NCBI GenBank assembly: GCA_964551295.1
Contig: CAZKDJ010000028.1
Location: 1-31,276, forward strand
Reading direction: 5' to 3'
DNA: 31,276 nucleotides
Origin: JAFGED01 sp964551295
Lineage (GTDB): Bacteria > Chloroflexota > Anaerolineae > B4-G1
Part shown: positions 24,763 to 31,276 of the stretch, piece by piece
Layout of the letters: the number at the start of each line of letters is the position of its first letter
Numbering within the stretch: the stretch's first letter is position 1
Made by a program: the position numbers and the translations under genes
The notes under the pieces: model-generated
What the model was told of the DNA's origin: nothing
What the model saw: only the letters and a program-made list of their open reading frames with translations
The model's database searches: none

Positions 24763-25179
24763 ATGAGCGATGGCCTGGCGTTGGTAATCGAGGATCACGA
24801 GGATATCTCTGCTCTGTTTTGCATGGTGTTGCAGGAGGCCGGGTTTCAGACCGAGATTATCGGCTCCGGCGACGAGGCCGTCGCCCGGCTGGCCGACATG
24901 GTGCCGGACGTGGTGATCCTGGATTTGCATTTGCCCGGCGTCCAGGGAGACCAGATCCTGCATCAGATTCGCAACGATGAACGGATGGCAGAGACGCGCG
25001 TGGTCGTCATCACCGCCTATGCGGCTTTGGCCAGGACCCTCCAGGATGAGGCCGACTTGGTGCTCATCAAACCCGTTAGCTTGAATCTCTTGCGCCGTCT
25101 GGTCGGACGCTTGCGATCGGTCGATGAGTGGGAGGGCGACATGCCCAACGTCATTGGGCCTGGAGATGAAGTGGAGTGA
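24763..25179 (+). CDS. Stand-alone response regulator receiver (CheY-like)
   Basis: A 138-aa single receiver domain. The acidic pair is E10/D11, the phosphoacceptor is D54 in VVILDLHLPG, the switch residue is T in VVVITAY (about 86) and the conserved K is in LIKPV (about 107). A short acidic tail follows (EWEGDMPNVIGPGDEVE) with no DNA-binding or enzymatic output domain. It therefore acts by protein contact, as in CheY or phosphorelay shuttles. The 7TM histidine kinase upstream lacks a receiver and could be its donor, and the intervening GTPase/GAP1 pair could be its target; both are inference. It has its own promoter and terminator, so it is monocistronic. Confidence 0.9.
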   Translation: MSDGLALVIEDHEDISALFCMVLQEAGFQTEIIGSGDEAVARLADMVPDVVILDLHLPGVQGDQILHQIRNDERMAETRVVVITAYAALARTLQDEADLVLIKPVSLNLLRRLVGRLRSVDEWEGDMPNVIGPGDEVE

Positions 25180-25195
25180 GAGACGTCTGCCGGCT

Positions 25196-25225
25196 TTGAT
25201 GCTATCGATTTGTGCGCGTTATACC
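25196..25225 (+). promoter_or_regulatory. Possible promoter upstream of the GH3 gene
   Basis: TTGATG (25196-25201), an 18-bp spacer and TATACC (25220-25225). If used, its transcript would begin about at the terminator that follows. It is the only candidate for the GH3 gene and is weak. Confidence 0.3.
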
Positions 25226-25256
25226 GAGCCCCGCCTACGAAGCGGGACTCTTTTTT
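25226..25256 (+). terminator. Rho-independent terminator after the receiver gene
   Basis: GAGCCCCGC (25226-25234) pairs with GCGGGACTC (25242-25250) with one mismatch, loop CTACGAA, then six T. It ends the receiver transcript 47 nt after its stop and only 30 nt before the GH3 start. Confidence 0.8.
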
Positions 25257-25285
25257 CATCCGGTGCGTAAAAAGCATAGGAAAGG

Positions 25286-27337
25286 ATGCGTTTTGTGAAC
25301 ACTTTCTTGCTCGTTCTGGTCATCCTGCTCGCTATCGCAGCCGCGTTGTTTGGCGCCTTGCCTCTCGTCTCGCGCATCCGCTTTCGCCTGTCGTCGCGGC
25401 GCAACCAAGCCCGGCTCGGGCCGGAGGCGCCGATCCTCGAGGTGGACGGCCTCCGCTTCCGCGATCTGAACAAGAACGGCCGCCTCGACATGTACGAGGA
25501 TCACCGCCGCTCTGTCGAGGAGCGCGTCGCAGACCTGCTGGGACAGATGACGCTGGAGGAAAAGGTCGGCATGCTGTTCCAACCGATGATTGCCTGCACG
25601 CAGGAAGGCGATTTGATCGAGAAGAAACCCGTATTTGTGAACAGGGTGCCCACCTCCGAGTTGGTCGTCGGGCGGCAGATCAGGCACTTTAACATCACCA
25701 ACTCGGTCGCGCCGGGAAAGATGGCCAGGTGGCATAACCAACTGCAAAAGATGGCCGAGCGCACCCGGCTGGGTATCCCCGTCAGTGTCAGCTCCGATCC
25801 GCGTCACACGTCCCGGCAGACCTTGGGTGCCACCGTCGCCACCGAGGGCTTTTCCCGGTGGCCCGAGCCGCCGGGCCTGGCGGCCACCGGCGACGAGGAG
25901 TTGGTGCGCGACTTTGGCGGCGTGGCCCGGCAGGAGTATCTGGCCGTCGGCATCCGTGTCGCGCTGCACCCGATGGCCGACCTGGCTACTGAGCCGCGCT
26001 GGGCGCGCATCAACGGCACCTTTGGCGAGGACGCCGAGTTGGCCGCGCGCATGACGGTCGCCTACATCAAGGGCTTCCAGGGCGAAGAACTGGGCGCGGA
26101 AAGCGTCTCTTGTATGATCAAGCACTTTCCCGGCGGCGGCCCGCAGAAGGACGGCCTCGATCCCCACTTCCCGTATGGTCGGGAGCAGGTGTATCCCGGC
26201 GATAATTTCGACTACCATCTGATTCCCTTCGAGCGCGCCTTTGCCGAGGCCGAGATCACGCAGGTGATGCCCTACTATGGCATCCCGATGGATCAGACCA
26301 GCGAGAACGTCGGCATGGCGTTCAACAAGGACATTATCACCGGCCTGTTGCGCGAGCGCTACGGCTTTGACGGCGTGATCTGTTCTGATTGGAACATCTG
26401 TGAGACGTTCAAGCTGTTCGGGCTGTTCAAGTTCATGGACTCGACCTCGTGGGGCGTCGAGCACCTCACGCCCACCGAGCGCTTCCTCAAGGCCATCCAG
26501 GCTGGCATCGACCAGTTTGGTGGCCAGGATCAGACCCACCGCATCCTTGAGTTGGTCGCGGCGGGCAAGGTGGGGGAGGCGCCCATCGACGAGAGCGTGC
26601 GGCGGCTGCTCCGTCTTAAGTTCAAGTTGGGCCTGTTCGAGACCCCCTACGTGGATGAGGACGCGGCGGACGCGATCTGCGGCAGTCCCGAGTTCCGCGA
26701 GAAAGGCCGCCTGGCCCAGCGTAGGTCCATCGTCCTGCTCAAGAACAGCGAGACAGCCGAGGGCGCGTTCCTGCCGCAGGCCGGCCGTCCCAAGGTGTAC
26801 GTGGAGAACGTGGATCGCGAAATCGTAGGCCGGTACGCCGATGTGGTCGAGACGCCCCGGGAGGCCGATCTGGCCATCCTGCGCTTGCGTACCCCCTGGC
26901 GGCGGATGGGGCGGGGCTTTTTGGAGAAAATATTCCACCAGGGCGATCTGGATTTCGAGCCGCAGGAAAAGGCGCGCATCCTGCAGGTACTGGATGCCGT
27001 CCCCACCGTCGTCGACATCTACCTCGAGCGCGGCGCGGTGATCCCCGAGATCGCTGAACGCTGCGCGGCCTTGCTGGCGACCTTTAACGTCGCCGACGAT
27101 GCCGTGCTCGACGTGGTCTTTGGCCAGTTCAACCCTGGCGGCAAGCTGCCCTTCGAGATGCCGCGCAGCATGGAGGCGGTGCGCGCGCAGAGGGAGGACG
27201 TGCCCTACGACTCGGAGAACCTGCTGTTTCCCTTCGGGCACGGCCTCGGTTATGCGACGTCACACGCGCAGCAGCAGACCGATCAGGAAGCTGGTCCCGT
27301 TCATCAGCAGGCTGAGGGCGGCGACGTGCCTCAGTGA
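25286..27337 (+). CDS. Glycoside hydrolase family 3 beta-glucosidase-like enzyme
   Basis: A 683-aa enzyme with an N-terminal membrane anchor or signal (about 5-28, TFLLVLVILLAIAAALFGAL). A DLNKNGRLDMYED calcium-loop-like stretch (about 59-71) and LLGQMTLEEKVGML introduce the GH3 barrel. KHFPGGGPQKDG (about 279-290) and GFDGVICSDWN with the likely nucleophile D368 are the family hallmarks. The alpha/beta sandwich ends with GQFNPGGKLPFEMP and FPFGHGLGY (about 610-655). Members release terminal glucose or related sugars from beta-linked oligosaccharides. ATG 25286 has a weak ribosome site; GTG 25295, with GGAAAGG better spaced, is an alternative. The last 26 residues after FGHGLGYA are antisense to the next gene's 3' end, so the native stop may have been lost or shifted. 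Confidence 0.88.
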   Translation: MRFVNTFLLVLVILLAIAAALFGALPLVSRIRFRLSSRRNQARLGPEAPILEVDGLRFRDLNKNGRLDMYEDHRRSVEERVADLLGQMTLEEKVGMLFQPMIACTQEGDLIEKKPVFVNRVPTSELVVGRQIRHFNITNSVAPGKMARWHNQLQKMAERTRLGIPVSVSSDPRHTSRQTLGATVATEGFSRWPEPPGLAATGDEELVRDFGGVARQEYLAVGIRVALHPMADLATEPRWARINGTFGEDAELAARMTVAYIKGFQGEELGAESVSCMIKHFPGGGPQKDGLDPHFPYGREQVYPGDNFDYHLIPFERAFAEAEITQVMPYYGIPMDQTSENVGMAFNKDIITGLLRERYGFDGVICSDWNICETFKLFGLFKFMDSTSWGVEHLTPTERFLKAIQAGIDQFGGQDQTHRILELVAAGKVGEAPIDESVRRLLRLKFKLGLFETPYVDEDAADAICGSPEFREKGRLAQRRSIVLLKNSETAEGAFLPQAGRPKVYVENVDREIVGRYADVVETPREADLAILRLRTPWRRMGRGFLEKIFHQGDLDFEPQEKARILQVLDAVPTVVDIYLERGAVIPEIAERCAALLATFNVADDAVLDVVFGQFNPGGKLPFEMPRSMEAVRAQREDVPYDSENLLFPFGHGLGYATSHAQQQTDQEAGPVHQQAEGGDVPQ

Positions 27338-28015
27338 CGTGGTGCGCCGGCTGACCAGGTAAATGAAGCCGGTTTCGAACGCCACGGCGAATACCTCTGC
27401 AAGACCCACAACCAACCCGGATGGGAGCGGCAACAGTGGGAAGACGAACCACACGACGGGGATAGTGAGGATGCTACCCAGCGGCACCCAGCCCAGTATC
27501 GTTCTCGATAGGTGAAAGGTGCTCACATAGATGGTCGCGACGAGGAGTTCGAAGGCGATGGTGGCCGCCAGGGCCGAGCAGCAGCAGCCGGGCACGATCT
27601 GTACTTCCTTGACCTGTAGGGATGATTCCAGCACGATGACCTTGTACTTGGCGTCCCGGGCCGCCTTGGTAAAGACGTTGCTCTCCCGTACGCGGTCCGT
27701 GAAGGTGATGACCAGCTTCATGTAGGTGGCATACCCGTACGCCATCGAGGAGCAACTCGTCGCCGTGCACTCAAAGCGCTGCGGGCCGGCCTCTCCTAGA
27801 GGGTCGCCGGACTCGCAAGTCTCGTCCTCGCACTGGATCAACTCCCCCGCCACGATGTCGACCGGGTCGATCTGGTACTCGAACTCGAAATCCGCCGTCG
27901 GTTTCGGGCCCACGTCGGCGCGGGCGGTAGCCGGGGGGAGCAGCGCCGCCACGGTGGCGAGGATGAAGACGAGTCGGTGAAGCAGGCGAAATTCGGACGT
28001 GAAACTTGACCTCAT
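27260..28015 (-). CDS. Uncharacterised secreted/membrane protein
   Basis: A 251-aa protein from ATG 28015, preceded by AGGAGGT. It has a signal peptide (LVFILATVAALLPPATARA, about 14-32). A cysteine-rich outer domain follows (DVGPKPTADFEFEY, ECEDETCESGDP, CTATSCSSMAYGY; about 33-150). Three to four C-terminal membrane segments complete it (ILGWVPLGSILTIPVVWFVF, GLVVGLAEVFAVAFETGFIYL, LSLLMNGTSFLIGLLL). Hydrophobicity upstream also suggests a helix around ALAATIAFELLVATIYV. I recall similar 'DVGPKP..EFEF' proteins in Chloroflexota and Clostridia without assigned function. It is convergent with the GH3 gene and overlaps it by 78 nt. A 6-bp hairpin (28042-28056) lies in its leader. Confidence 0.75.
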   Translation of the reverse strand: MRSSFTSEFRLLHRLVFILATVAALLPPATARADVGPKPTADFEFEYQIDPVDIVAGELIQCEDETCESGDPLGEAGPQRFECTATSCSSMAYGYATYMKLVITFTDRVRESNVFTKAARDAKYKVIVLESSLQVKEVQIVPGCCCSALAATIAFELLVATIYVSTFHLSRTILGWVPLGSILTIPVVWFVFPLLPLPSGLVVGLAEVFAVAFETGFIYLVSRRTTSLRHVAALSLLMNGTSFLIGLLLRV

Positions 28016-28064
28016 AGCGCACCTCCTGTTGGATGGTTGATCTGGGGCGTCCCCAGGTGATTCC

Positions 28065-28093
28065 AGTATAGCGCAGATTCCGCCGCAGGACAA
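28065..28093 (-). promoter_or_regulatory. Promoter of the membrane protein gene
   Basis: On the minus strand TTGTCC (28093-28088), a 17-bp spacer and TATACT (28070-28065), about 50 nt before ATG 28015. It is back to back with the citrate synthase promoter, only 7 bp from its -35. Confidence 0.65.
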
Positions 28094-28100
28094 CACTTTC

Positions 28101-28129
28101 TTGACAACTCTTTTGTCTCGTGTTAGAAT
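28101..28129 (+). promoter_or_regulatory. Promoter of the citrate synthase-aconitase operon
   Basis: TTGACA (28101-28106), a 17-bp spacer and TAGAAT (28124-28129). The transcript would start near 28136, giving a leader of about 340 nt before citrate synthase, long enough to hold the tandem attenuators. Confidence 0.75.
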
Positions 28130-28149
28130 GACACGAAGTTAGGTGAAAG

Positions 28150-28224
28150 ATGAAGACGATCCTGGTTCCCGCTCCTGCTAACGCTATCCGACCGCAGCCA
28201 CGTTCGCTGCGGAGGTTGGGTTAG
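28150..28224 (+). CDS. Leader ORF 1 (24 aa) in the citrate synthase leader
   Basis: ATG 28150 with AGGTG 4 nt upstream; the 12-mer AGGTGAAAGATG recurs exactly at the citrate synthase start. The peptide reads MKTILVPAPANAIRPQPRSL and ends RRLG before TAG. Its last codons run through the first leader hairpin, so ribosome position could decide the fold. No run of a single regulatory amino acid is seen, apart from three Arg in the last seven residues. It shares the RPQP string with leader ORF 2. Confidence 0.45.
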   Translation: MKTILVPAPANAIRPQPRSLRRLG

Positions 28225-28283
28225 TGCTGAGTGGGTACCAGATCAGTGTAAGTCGAGCCAGCCTCCAAGTGAATTTGGAGGCT
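28192..28283 (+). ncRNA. Attenuator-like RNA, copy 1
   Basis: Hairpin CCGCAGC/GCTGCGG (28192-28198 with 28206-28212) overlaps the strand GGAGGTTGG (28211-28219). That strand can instead pair, with one G-U, to CCAGCCTCC (28258-28266), the 5' arm of the following terminator. This gives the classic exclusive set: early hairpin, antiterminator, terminator. A conserved GGTTAGTGCT follows the antiterminator strand. Confidence 0.6.
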
Positions 28284-28295
28284 TTTTGCTTTTTT
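28260..28295 (+). terminator. Terminator 1 in the citrate synthase leader
   Basis: AGCCTCCAA (28260-28268) and TTGGAGGCT (28275-28283), 9 perfect pairs with a 6-nt loop, followed by TTTTTGCTTTTTT. It is strong and intrinsic, 180 nt before the gene it would silence. Confidence 0.85.
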
Positions 28296-28303
28296 GTCAG
28301 GTG

Positions 28304-28387
28304 ATGAGCAACGGGTCGGGTTTGCAGATCAACGTGTTGGCCGTCCCTGATCGGCCCCAGCCAAGCTCAGCGTGGGGGTCTGGTTAG
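28304..28387 (+). CDS. Leader ORF 2 (27 aa) in the citrate synthase leader
   Basis: ATG 28304 is preceded closely by AGGTG; the frame ends at TAG 28387. The peptide includes LQINVLAVPDRPQPSSAWG. The RPQP string and the stop inside GGTTAGTGCT match leader ORF 1, which could reflect coding conservation or simply RNA sequence conservation between the two copies. Confidence 0.35.
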   Translation: MSNGSGLQINVLAVPDRPQPSSAWGSG

Positions 28388-28450
28388 TGCTACTCTAGCA
28401 CCACAAGCCGCTAGCTTGAGTGACCAGCCTCCCATAGCAAGGAGGCTGGT
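28352..28450 (+). ncRNA. Attenuator-like RNA, copy 2
   Basis: The block 28352-28391 aligns without gaps to 28189-28228 with 29 of 40 identities. The early hairpin is kept (CCCCAGC with GCGTGGGG, one bulged G). GGGGGTCTGGT (28374-28384) can pair, with one bulge, to ACCAGCCTCC (28423-28432), the 5' arm of terminator 2. An extra hairpin CTAGC/GCTAG lies between them. Confidence 0.6.
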
Positions 28451-28458
28451 TGTGTTTA
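28423..28458 (+). terminator. Terminator 2 in the citrate synthase leader
   Basis: ACCAGCCTCC (28423-28432) and GGAGGCTGGT (28441-28450), 10 perfect pairs, loop CATAGCAA, then TGTGTTTATA. The T-run is interrupted, so it may be weaker than terminator 1 or may act by hiding the nearby ribosome site. Confidence 0.7.
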
Positions 28459-28477
28459 TAGAAACAGGAGGTGAAAG

Positions 28478-29635
28478 ATGGGAACCGTAGTGCAGGAAGG
28501 TTTAAGGGGAGTGGTCGTTGGCAACAGCTCGATATGTATCATAGACGGCGAGGAAGGCAGCCTTCGCTATCGAGGCATCGACGTGGGCGAGTTTGCCCGG
28601 CACGCGACCTACGAGGAGACGGCCTACTTGCTCTGGTTTGGCGAGTTGCCTACGCAGGCGCAGTTGGAAAAACTGAGCAGTCTGCTGGTAGAGTACCGGG
28701 ATCTGGATTGGGGTGTCAAGCACGTGATCCGGGCGCTGCCCCGAACACTCGAGCCGATGGAGGCCCTGCGGACGGTGGTCTCGGTGCTGCCAAGCTCCGA
28801 CCCCCAGTCGAACGACTACAACTATGGCGCCAACATCGACAAGGCGATTCGCCTGACGGCCAAGTTCCCGACGGTCGTGGCCTATTATCAGCGCCACCAG
28901 GAAGAGCAGGAGTTCGTGTCGCCGGACCCCGACCTGGGCTACGCGGCCAATTTCCTCTACATGCTGCGCGGCGAACGCCCCTCGCCATTTGAGGCCGAGA
29001 CGATGAACCAGACCGTGGTCCTGATGGCCGAACACGGCTTTAATGCCTCCACCTTTGCGGCGCGGGTCACGGCCAGCACGTTCTCCGACATGTACTCGGC
29101 CATCACCACCGCCGTGGGCACGCTCAAGGGGCCGCTGCACGGCGGGGCCAACCAGCGGACAATGGAGATGATGCTCAAGATCGGCACGCTGGAGAACGTC
29201 GAGACGTTTATCGCGCGGGAGCTGGAGACCAAGCGGCGCATCCCCGGTTTTGGCCACCGCGTCTACCGCCGCATGGCCGACCCGCGTGCGGCTTATTTCG
29301 AGGAAAAATTAAAGGCCCTGAGTGAAGAGGCCGGCGATATGCACTGGTACGACATGGCGGTCAAGATTGCCCAGGTCGTCCACGATGCCAAGGGGCTGTA
29401 TCCCAACGTCGATTATTTCTGCGGGCCGCTGCTGTACACGCTGGGCATCCCGATGGACCTCTTTACCCCGATCTTTGCCATCAGCCGCATCGCCGGTTGG
29501 ACGGCCCACATGATCGAGCAGTACGAGAACAACCAGTTGCTGCGCCCGCTTTCGAACTATACGGGCGAGCGGGTCAAAGCGTACGTGCCTATCGAAGCAC
29601 GCACCGGCAGTCCCAACCCCTTCTTTGGAGAATAG
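28478..29635 (+). CDS. gltA: Citrate synthase (type II, short form)
   Basis: A 385-aa enzyme of the short, dimeric Gram-positive/archaeal type. It condenses acetyl-CoA with oxaloacetate to citrate in the TCA cycle. Seen: SLRYRGIDVGEFA (about 29-41), the substrate-site PLHGGANQRTMEM (about 213-225), PGFGHRVYRRMADPRA with the catalytic His (about 250-265), YPNVDYFCGPLLYTLGIP (about 307-324) and ENNQLLRPLSNYTG near the end. AGGAGG lies 6 nt before the ATG. It is the first gene after the tandem attenuator and is followed 8 nt later by aconitase, so the two steps to isocitrate are made together. Methylcitrate synthase activity cannot be excluded, but no propionate genes are visible. Confidence 0.93.
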   Translation: MGTVVQEGLRGVVVGNSSICIIDGEEGSLRYRGIDVGEFARHATYEETAYLLWFGELPTQAQLEKLSSLLVEYRDLDWGVKHVIRALPRTLEPMEALRTVVSVLPSSDPQSNDYNYGANIDKAIRLTAKFPTVVAYYQRHQEEQEFVSPDPDLGYAANFLYMLRGERPSPFEAETMNQTVVLMAEHGFNASTFAARVTASTFSDMYSAITTAVGTLKGPLHGGANQRTMEMMLKIGTLENVETFIARELETKRRIPGFGHRVYRRMADPRAAYFEEKLKALSEEAGDMHWYDMAVKIAQVVHDAKGLYPNVDYFCGPLLYTLGIPMDLFTPIFAISRIAGWTAHMIEQYENNQLLRPLSNYTGERVKAYVPIEARTGSPNPFFGE

Positions 29636-29643
29636 GAGGCCCA

Positions 29644-31276
29644 ATGGCACACACTCTCGCGCAAAAGATCATCGCCGCGCATCTCGTGGGTGGCGAGATG
29701 GTGGCGGGGCAAGAGATCGCCCTCGAGATCGACCAGACGCTGACGCAGGACACCACCGGCACGATGGTGTGGCTCGAGTTCGAGGCCATGGGCCTGCCCC
29801 GCGTGCGCACCGAACGCTCGGTGGCCTACATCGACCACAACCTGATCCAGGCCGATTTCCGCAATCCCGACGACCACCGCTACCTGCAGACGGTGTCAAC
29901 CAAGCACGGCGCGTACTGCTCCCGTCCCGGCAACGGCATCTGCCACCAGGTGCATCTGGAGCGCTTTGCCGCGCCGGGCAAGACGCTGCTGGGCTCCGAT
30001 AGCCACACGCCCAACGCCGGTGGCTTGGGTATGCTGGCCATCGGCGCGGGCGGACTGGACGTGGCGGCGGCGATGGGGGGCGCGCCCTTCTACCTGACTA
30101 GCCCTGAGATCGTGGGCGTCGAGCTGACAGGCGAACTGGGACCGTGGGCCACGGCCCGCGACGTCGTCCTCGATCTGCTGCGGCGCCTATCGGTCAAGGG
30201 CGGCGTGGGCAAGATCATGGAGTATTATGGTCCCAGCGCGGCCGCGCTCACCGTGGATCAGCGGGCCACCATCTGCAACTTTGGCGCCGAGCTGGGCGCG
30301 ACCACGTCCATCTTCCCCAGCGACGAGCAGAGCAAGGTCTACCTGGAGGCACAGGAGCGGGGTGAGGTGTGGCAGCCGCTGGCCGCCGATCCCGGTGCCG
30401 AGTACGACGAGATCATCGAGTTGGATCTGAGCACGCTGGAGCCGTTGATCGCCAAGCCGTCGATGCCGGATCGGGTGGTCAAGGTGAGTGAGGTCGAGGG
30501 GACGCCGGTGGCCCAGGTGTTCGTCGGCGCGTGCGTCAACTCTTCCTACGAGGACCTGACGACGCTGGCAAAGGTGCTCGAGGGCCAGACGGTGCACCAG
30601 GGCGTCAGCCTGGTCGTGGGGCCGGGCTCCAAGCAGGTGTATACGATGATCGCTGAGAGCGGCGCGCTGGCCAATTTGATCAAGGCCGGAGCGCGCGTGC
30701 TCGAATCGGCCTGTGGGCCGTGCATCGGCATGGGTCAGGCCCCGGCCACAGGCACCGTCTCGGTGCGCACCTCGACGCGCAATTTCAAGGGCCGCAGCGG
30801 CACCGCCGACGATCAGGTCTATTTGGCCAGCCCGGCTACAGCCGCCGCCACCGCCCTCTACGGCGAGATCACCGACCCGCGCAGGTTGGGCCAGCCTCTG
30901 CAGATTGCGTACCCCGCCCTCTTTGCCGTGAACGACAACATGATCCTGCCCCCGGTCGAGAACCCGGATGGGGTGGAGGTCATCCGTGGGCCAAACATCA
31001 AGCCGCTGCCCGAGTTCCGCCCGCTTTCCGACGCGATCGAGGGCCGGGTGCTGATCAAGGTGGGCGACAACGTCACCACCGACGACATTTCCCCCGCTGG
31101 AGCCGCGATCCTGCCGCTGCGCTCCAACCTGCCTGCCATCTCTGAGTACGTCTTTAATCTCGTCGACCCGGACTTTGTGCAGCGGGCCAAAGCGTGGGGT
31201 GGGGGATTCATCGTCGGCGGTGTCAACTACGGCCAGGGCTCCAGCCGCGAGCACGCGGCGCTCTCGCCGATGTACC
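29644..31276 (+). CDS. Aconitate hydratase, Aquifex-type (partial at right edge)
   Basis: First 544 codons of an aconitase of the roughly 640-aa type; the 3' end lies outside. It converts citrate to isocitrate through cis-aconitate using a [4Fe-4S] cluster. The cluster cysteines are C297 (GACVNSS), C357 and C360 (ACGPCIGMG). Upstream are DHNLIQAD, STKHGAYCSRPGNGICHQVH and GSDSHTPNAGGLGMLAIGAGG (about 60-140). The swivel domain shows TTDDISPAGA and NYGQGSSREHAALSP (last visible residues). AGGAGG precedes ATG 29644, 8 nt after citrate synthase. The fused swivel shows it is not a two-subunit isopropylmalate isomerase, although homoaconitase-like substrates are formally possible. Confidence 0.92.
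   Translation, partial: MAHTLAQKIIAAHLVGGEMVAGQEIALEIDQTLTQDTTGTMVWLEFEAMGLPRVRTERSVAYIDHNLIQADFRNPDDHRYLQTVSTKHGAYCSRPGNGICHQVHLERFAAPGKTLLGSDSHTPNAGGLGMLAIGAGGLDVAAAMGGAPFYLTSPEIVGVELTGELGPWATARDVVLDLLRRLSVKGGVGKIMEYYGPSAAALTVDQRATICNFGAELGATTSIFPSDEQSKVYLEAQERGEVWQPLAADPGAEYDEIIELDLSTLEPLIAKPSMPDRVVKVSEVEGTPVAQVFVGACVNSSYEDLTTLAKVLEGQTVHQGVSLVVGPGSKQVYTMIAESGALANLIKAGARVLESACGPCIGMGQAPATGTVSVRTSTRNFKGRSGTADDQVYLASPATAAATALYGEITDPRRLGQPLQIAYPALFAVNDNMILPPVENPDGVEVIRGPNIKPLPEFRPLSDAIEGRVLIKVGDNVTTDDISPAGAAILPLRSNLPAISEYVFNLVDPDFVQRAKAWGGGFIVGGVNYGQGSSREHAALSPMY

Noticed and set aside
25256..27241. 661-codon open frame antisense to the GH3 gene
   Set aside because: It is the mirror of a GC-rich gene with clear GH3 motifs; its translation is Leu/Arg/His-rich without recognisable domains.
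1..31276. tRNA, rRNA, CRISPR arrays, integrase or transposase genes
   Set aside because: I looked for these and saw no convincing cloverleaf, rRNA segment, regular repeat-spacer array or recombinase motif.

Overview
The window looks like a chromosomal segment of a GC-rich, probably chemoorganotrophic bacterium. Several traits point to the Chloroflexota (Anaerolineae-like): giant RHS/PKD surface proteins with short 'TLPxGxYRFRA' repeats, a histidine kinase with an N-terminal 7TM sensor, a GTPase plus GAP1-like conflict pair, an Aquifex-type single-chain aconitase and tandem CrtI-type desaturases. This assignment is inferred from gene content only. Most genes have an AGGAGG-type ribosome binding site. 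At least eight promoters fit one sigma-70-like pattern, TTGnnn - 16/17 bp - TACAAT or close.

Layout. (1) 1-2280, minus strand: two tandem carotenoid (phytoene-type) desaturase paralogues with their own promoter; the second runs off the left edge. (2) 2258-4752, minus: a tight operon of Rieske ferredoxin, DNA photolyase and DEDDh exonuclease, with 4-nt overlaps between genes. With (1) it makes a light/oxidative damage neighbourhood. (3) 4823-5256: two gene remnants back to back, one repeat unit of an RHS-type surface protein (plus) and the start of an Mrr-like restriction endonuclease with an internal stop (minus). (4) 5225-10445: an AT-richer accessory island. It has a divergent control region with three ACAGTATA-type boxes, an RHH/winged-helix protein, an 848-aa GHKL (Hsp90/MutL/MORC-like) ATPase and a convergent DNA methyltransferase. 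I read it as a candidate DNA-modification-linked defence module that I cannot match to a named system. (5) 10517-17773: a 5'-truncated giant RHS/YD-repeat polymorphic toxin with a beta-propeller-like insertion, a broken DHLGS region, a GIY-YIG-like nuclease tip and a small putative immunity gene. (6) 18112-18664: a DUF4160/DUF2442 pair. (7) 19145-25256: 7TM-PAS-GAF histidine kinase, a zinc-ribbon/P-loop GTPase with glycine-rich membrane tail, a GAP1-N1-like partner and a stand-alone receiver protein. (8) 25286-28015: a GH3 glycosidase and a convergent, overlapping secreted/membrane protein. (9) 28101-31276: citrate synthase and aconitase (truncated by the right edge) behind a long leader. The leader contains two tandem copies of an attenuator-like RNA, each with a short ORF, mutually exclusive hairpins and a terminator.

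The two best candidates for something undescribed are the tandem attenuator in front of the TCA-cycle operon and the GHKL ATPase/methyltransferase/RHH island that appears to interrupt an RHS locus.
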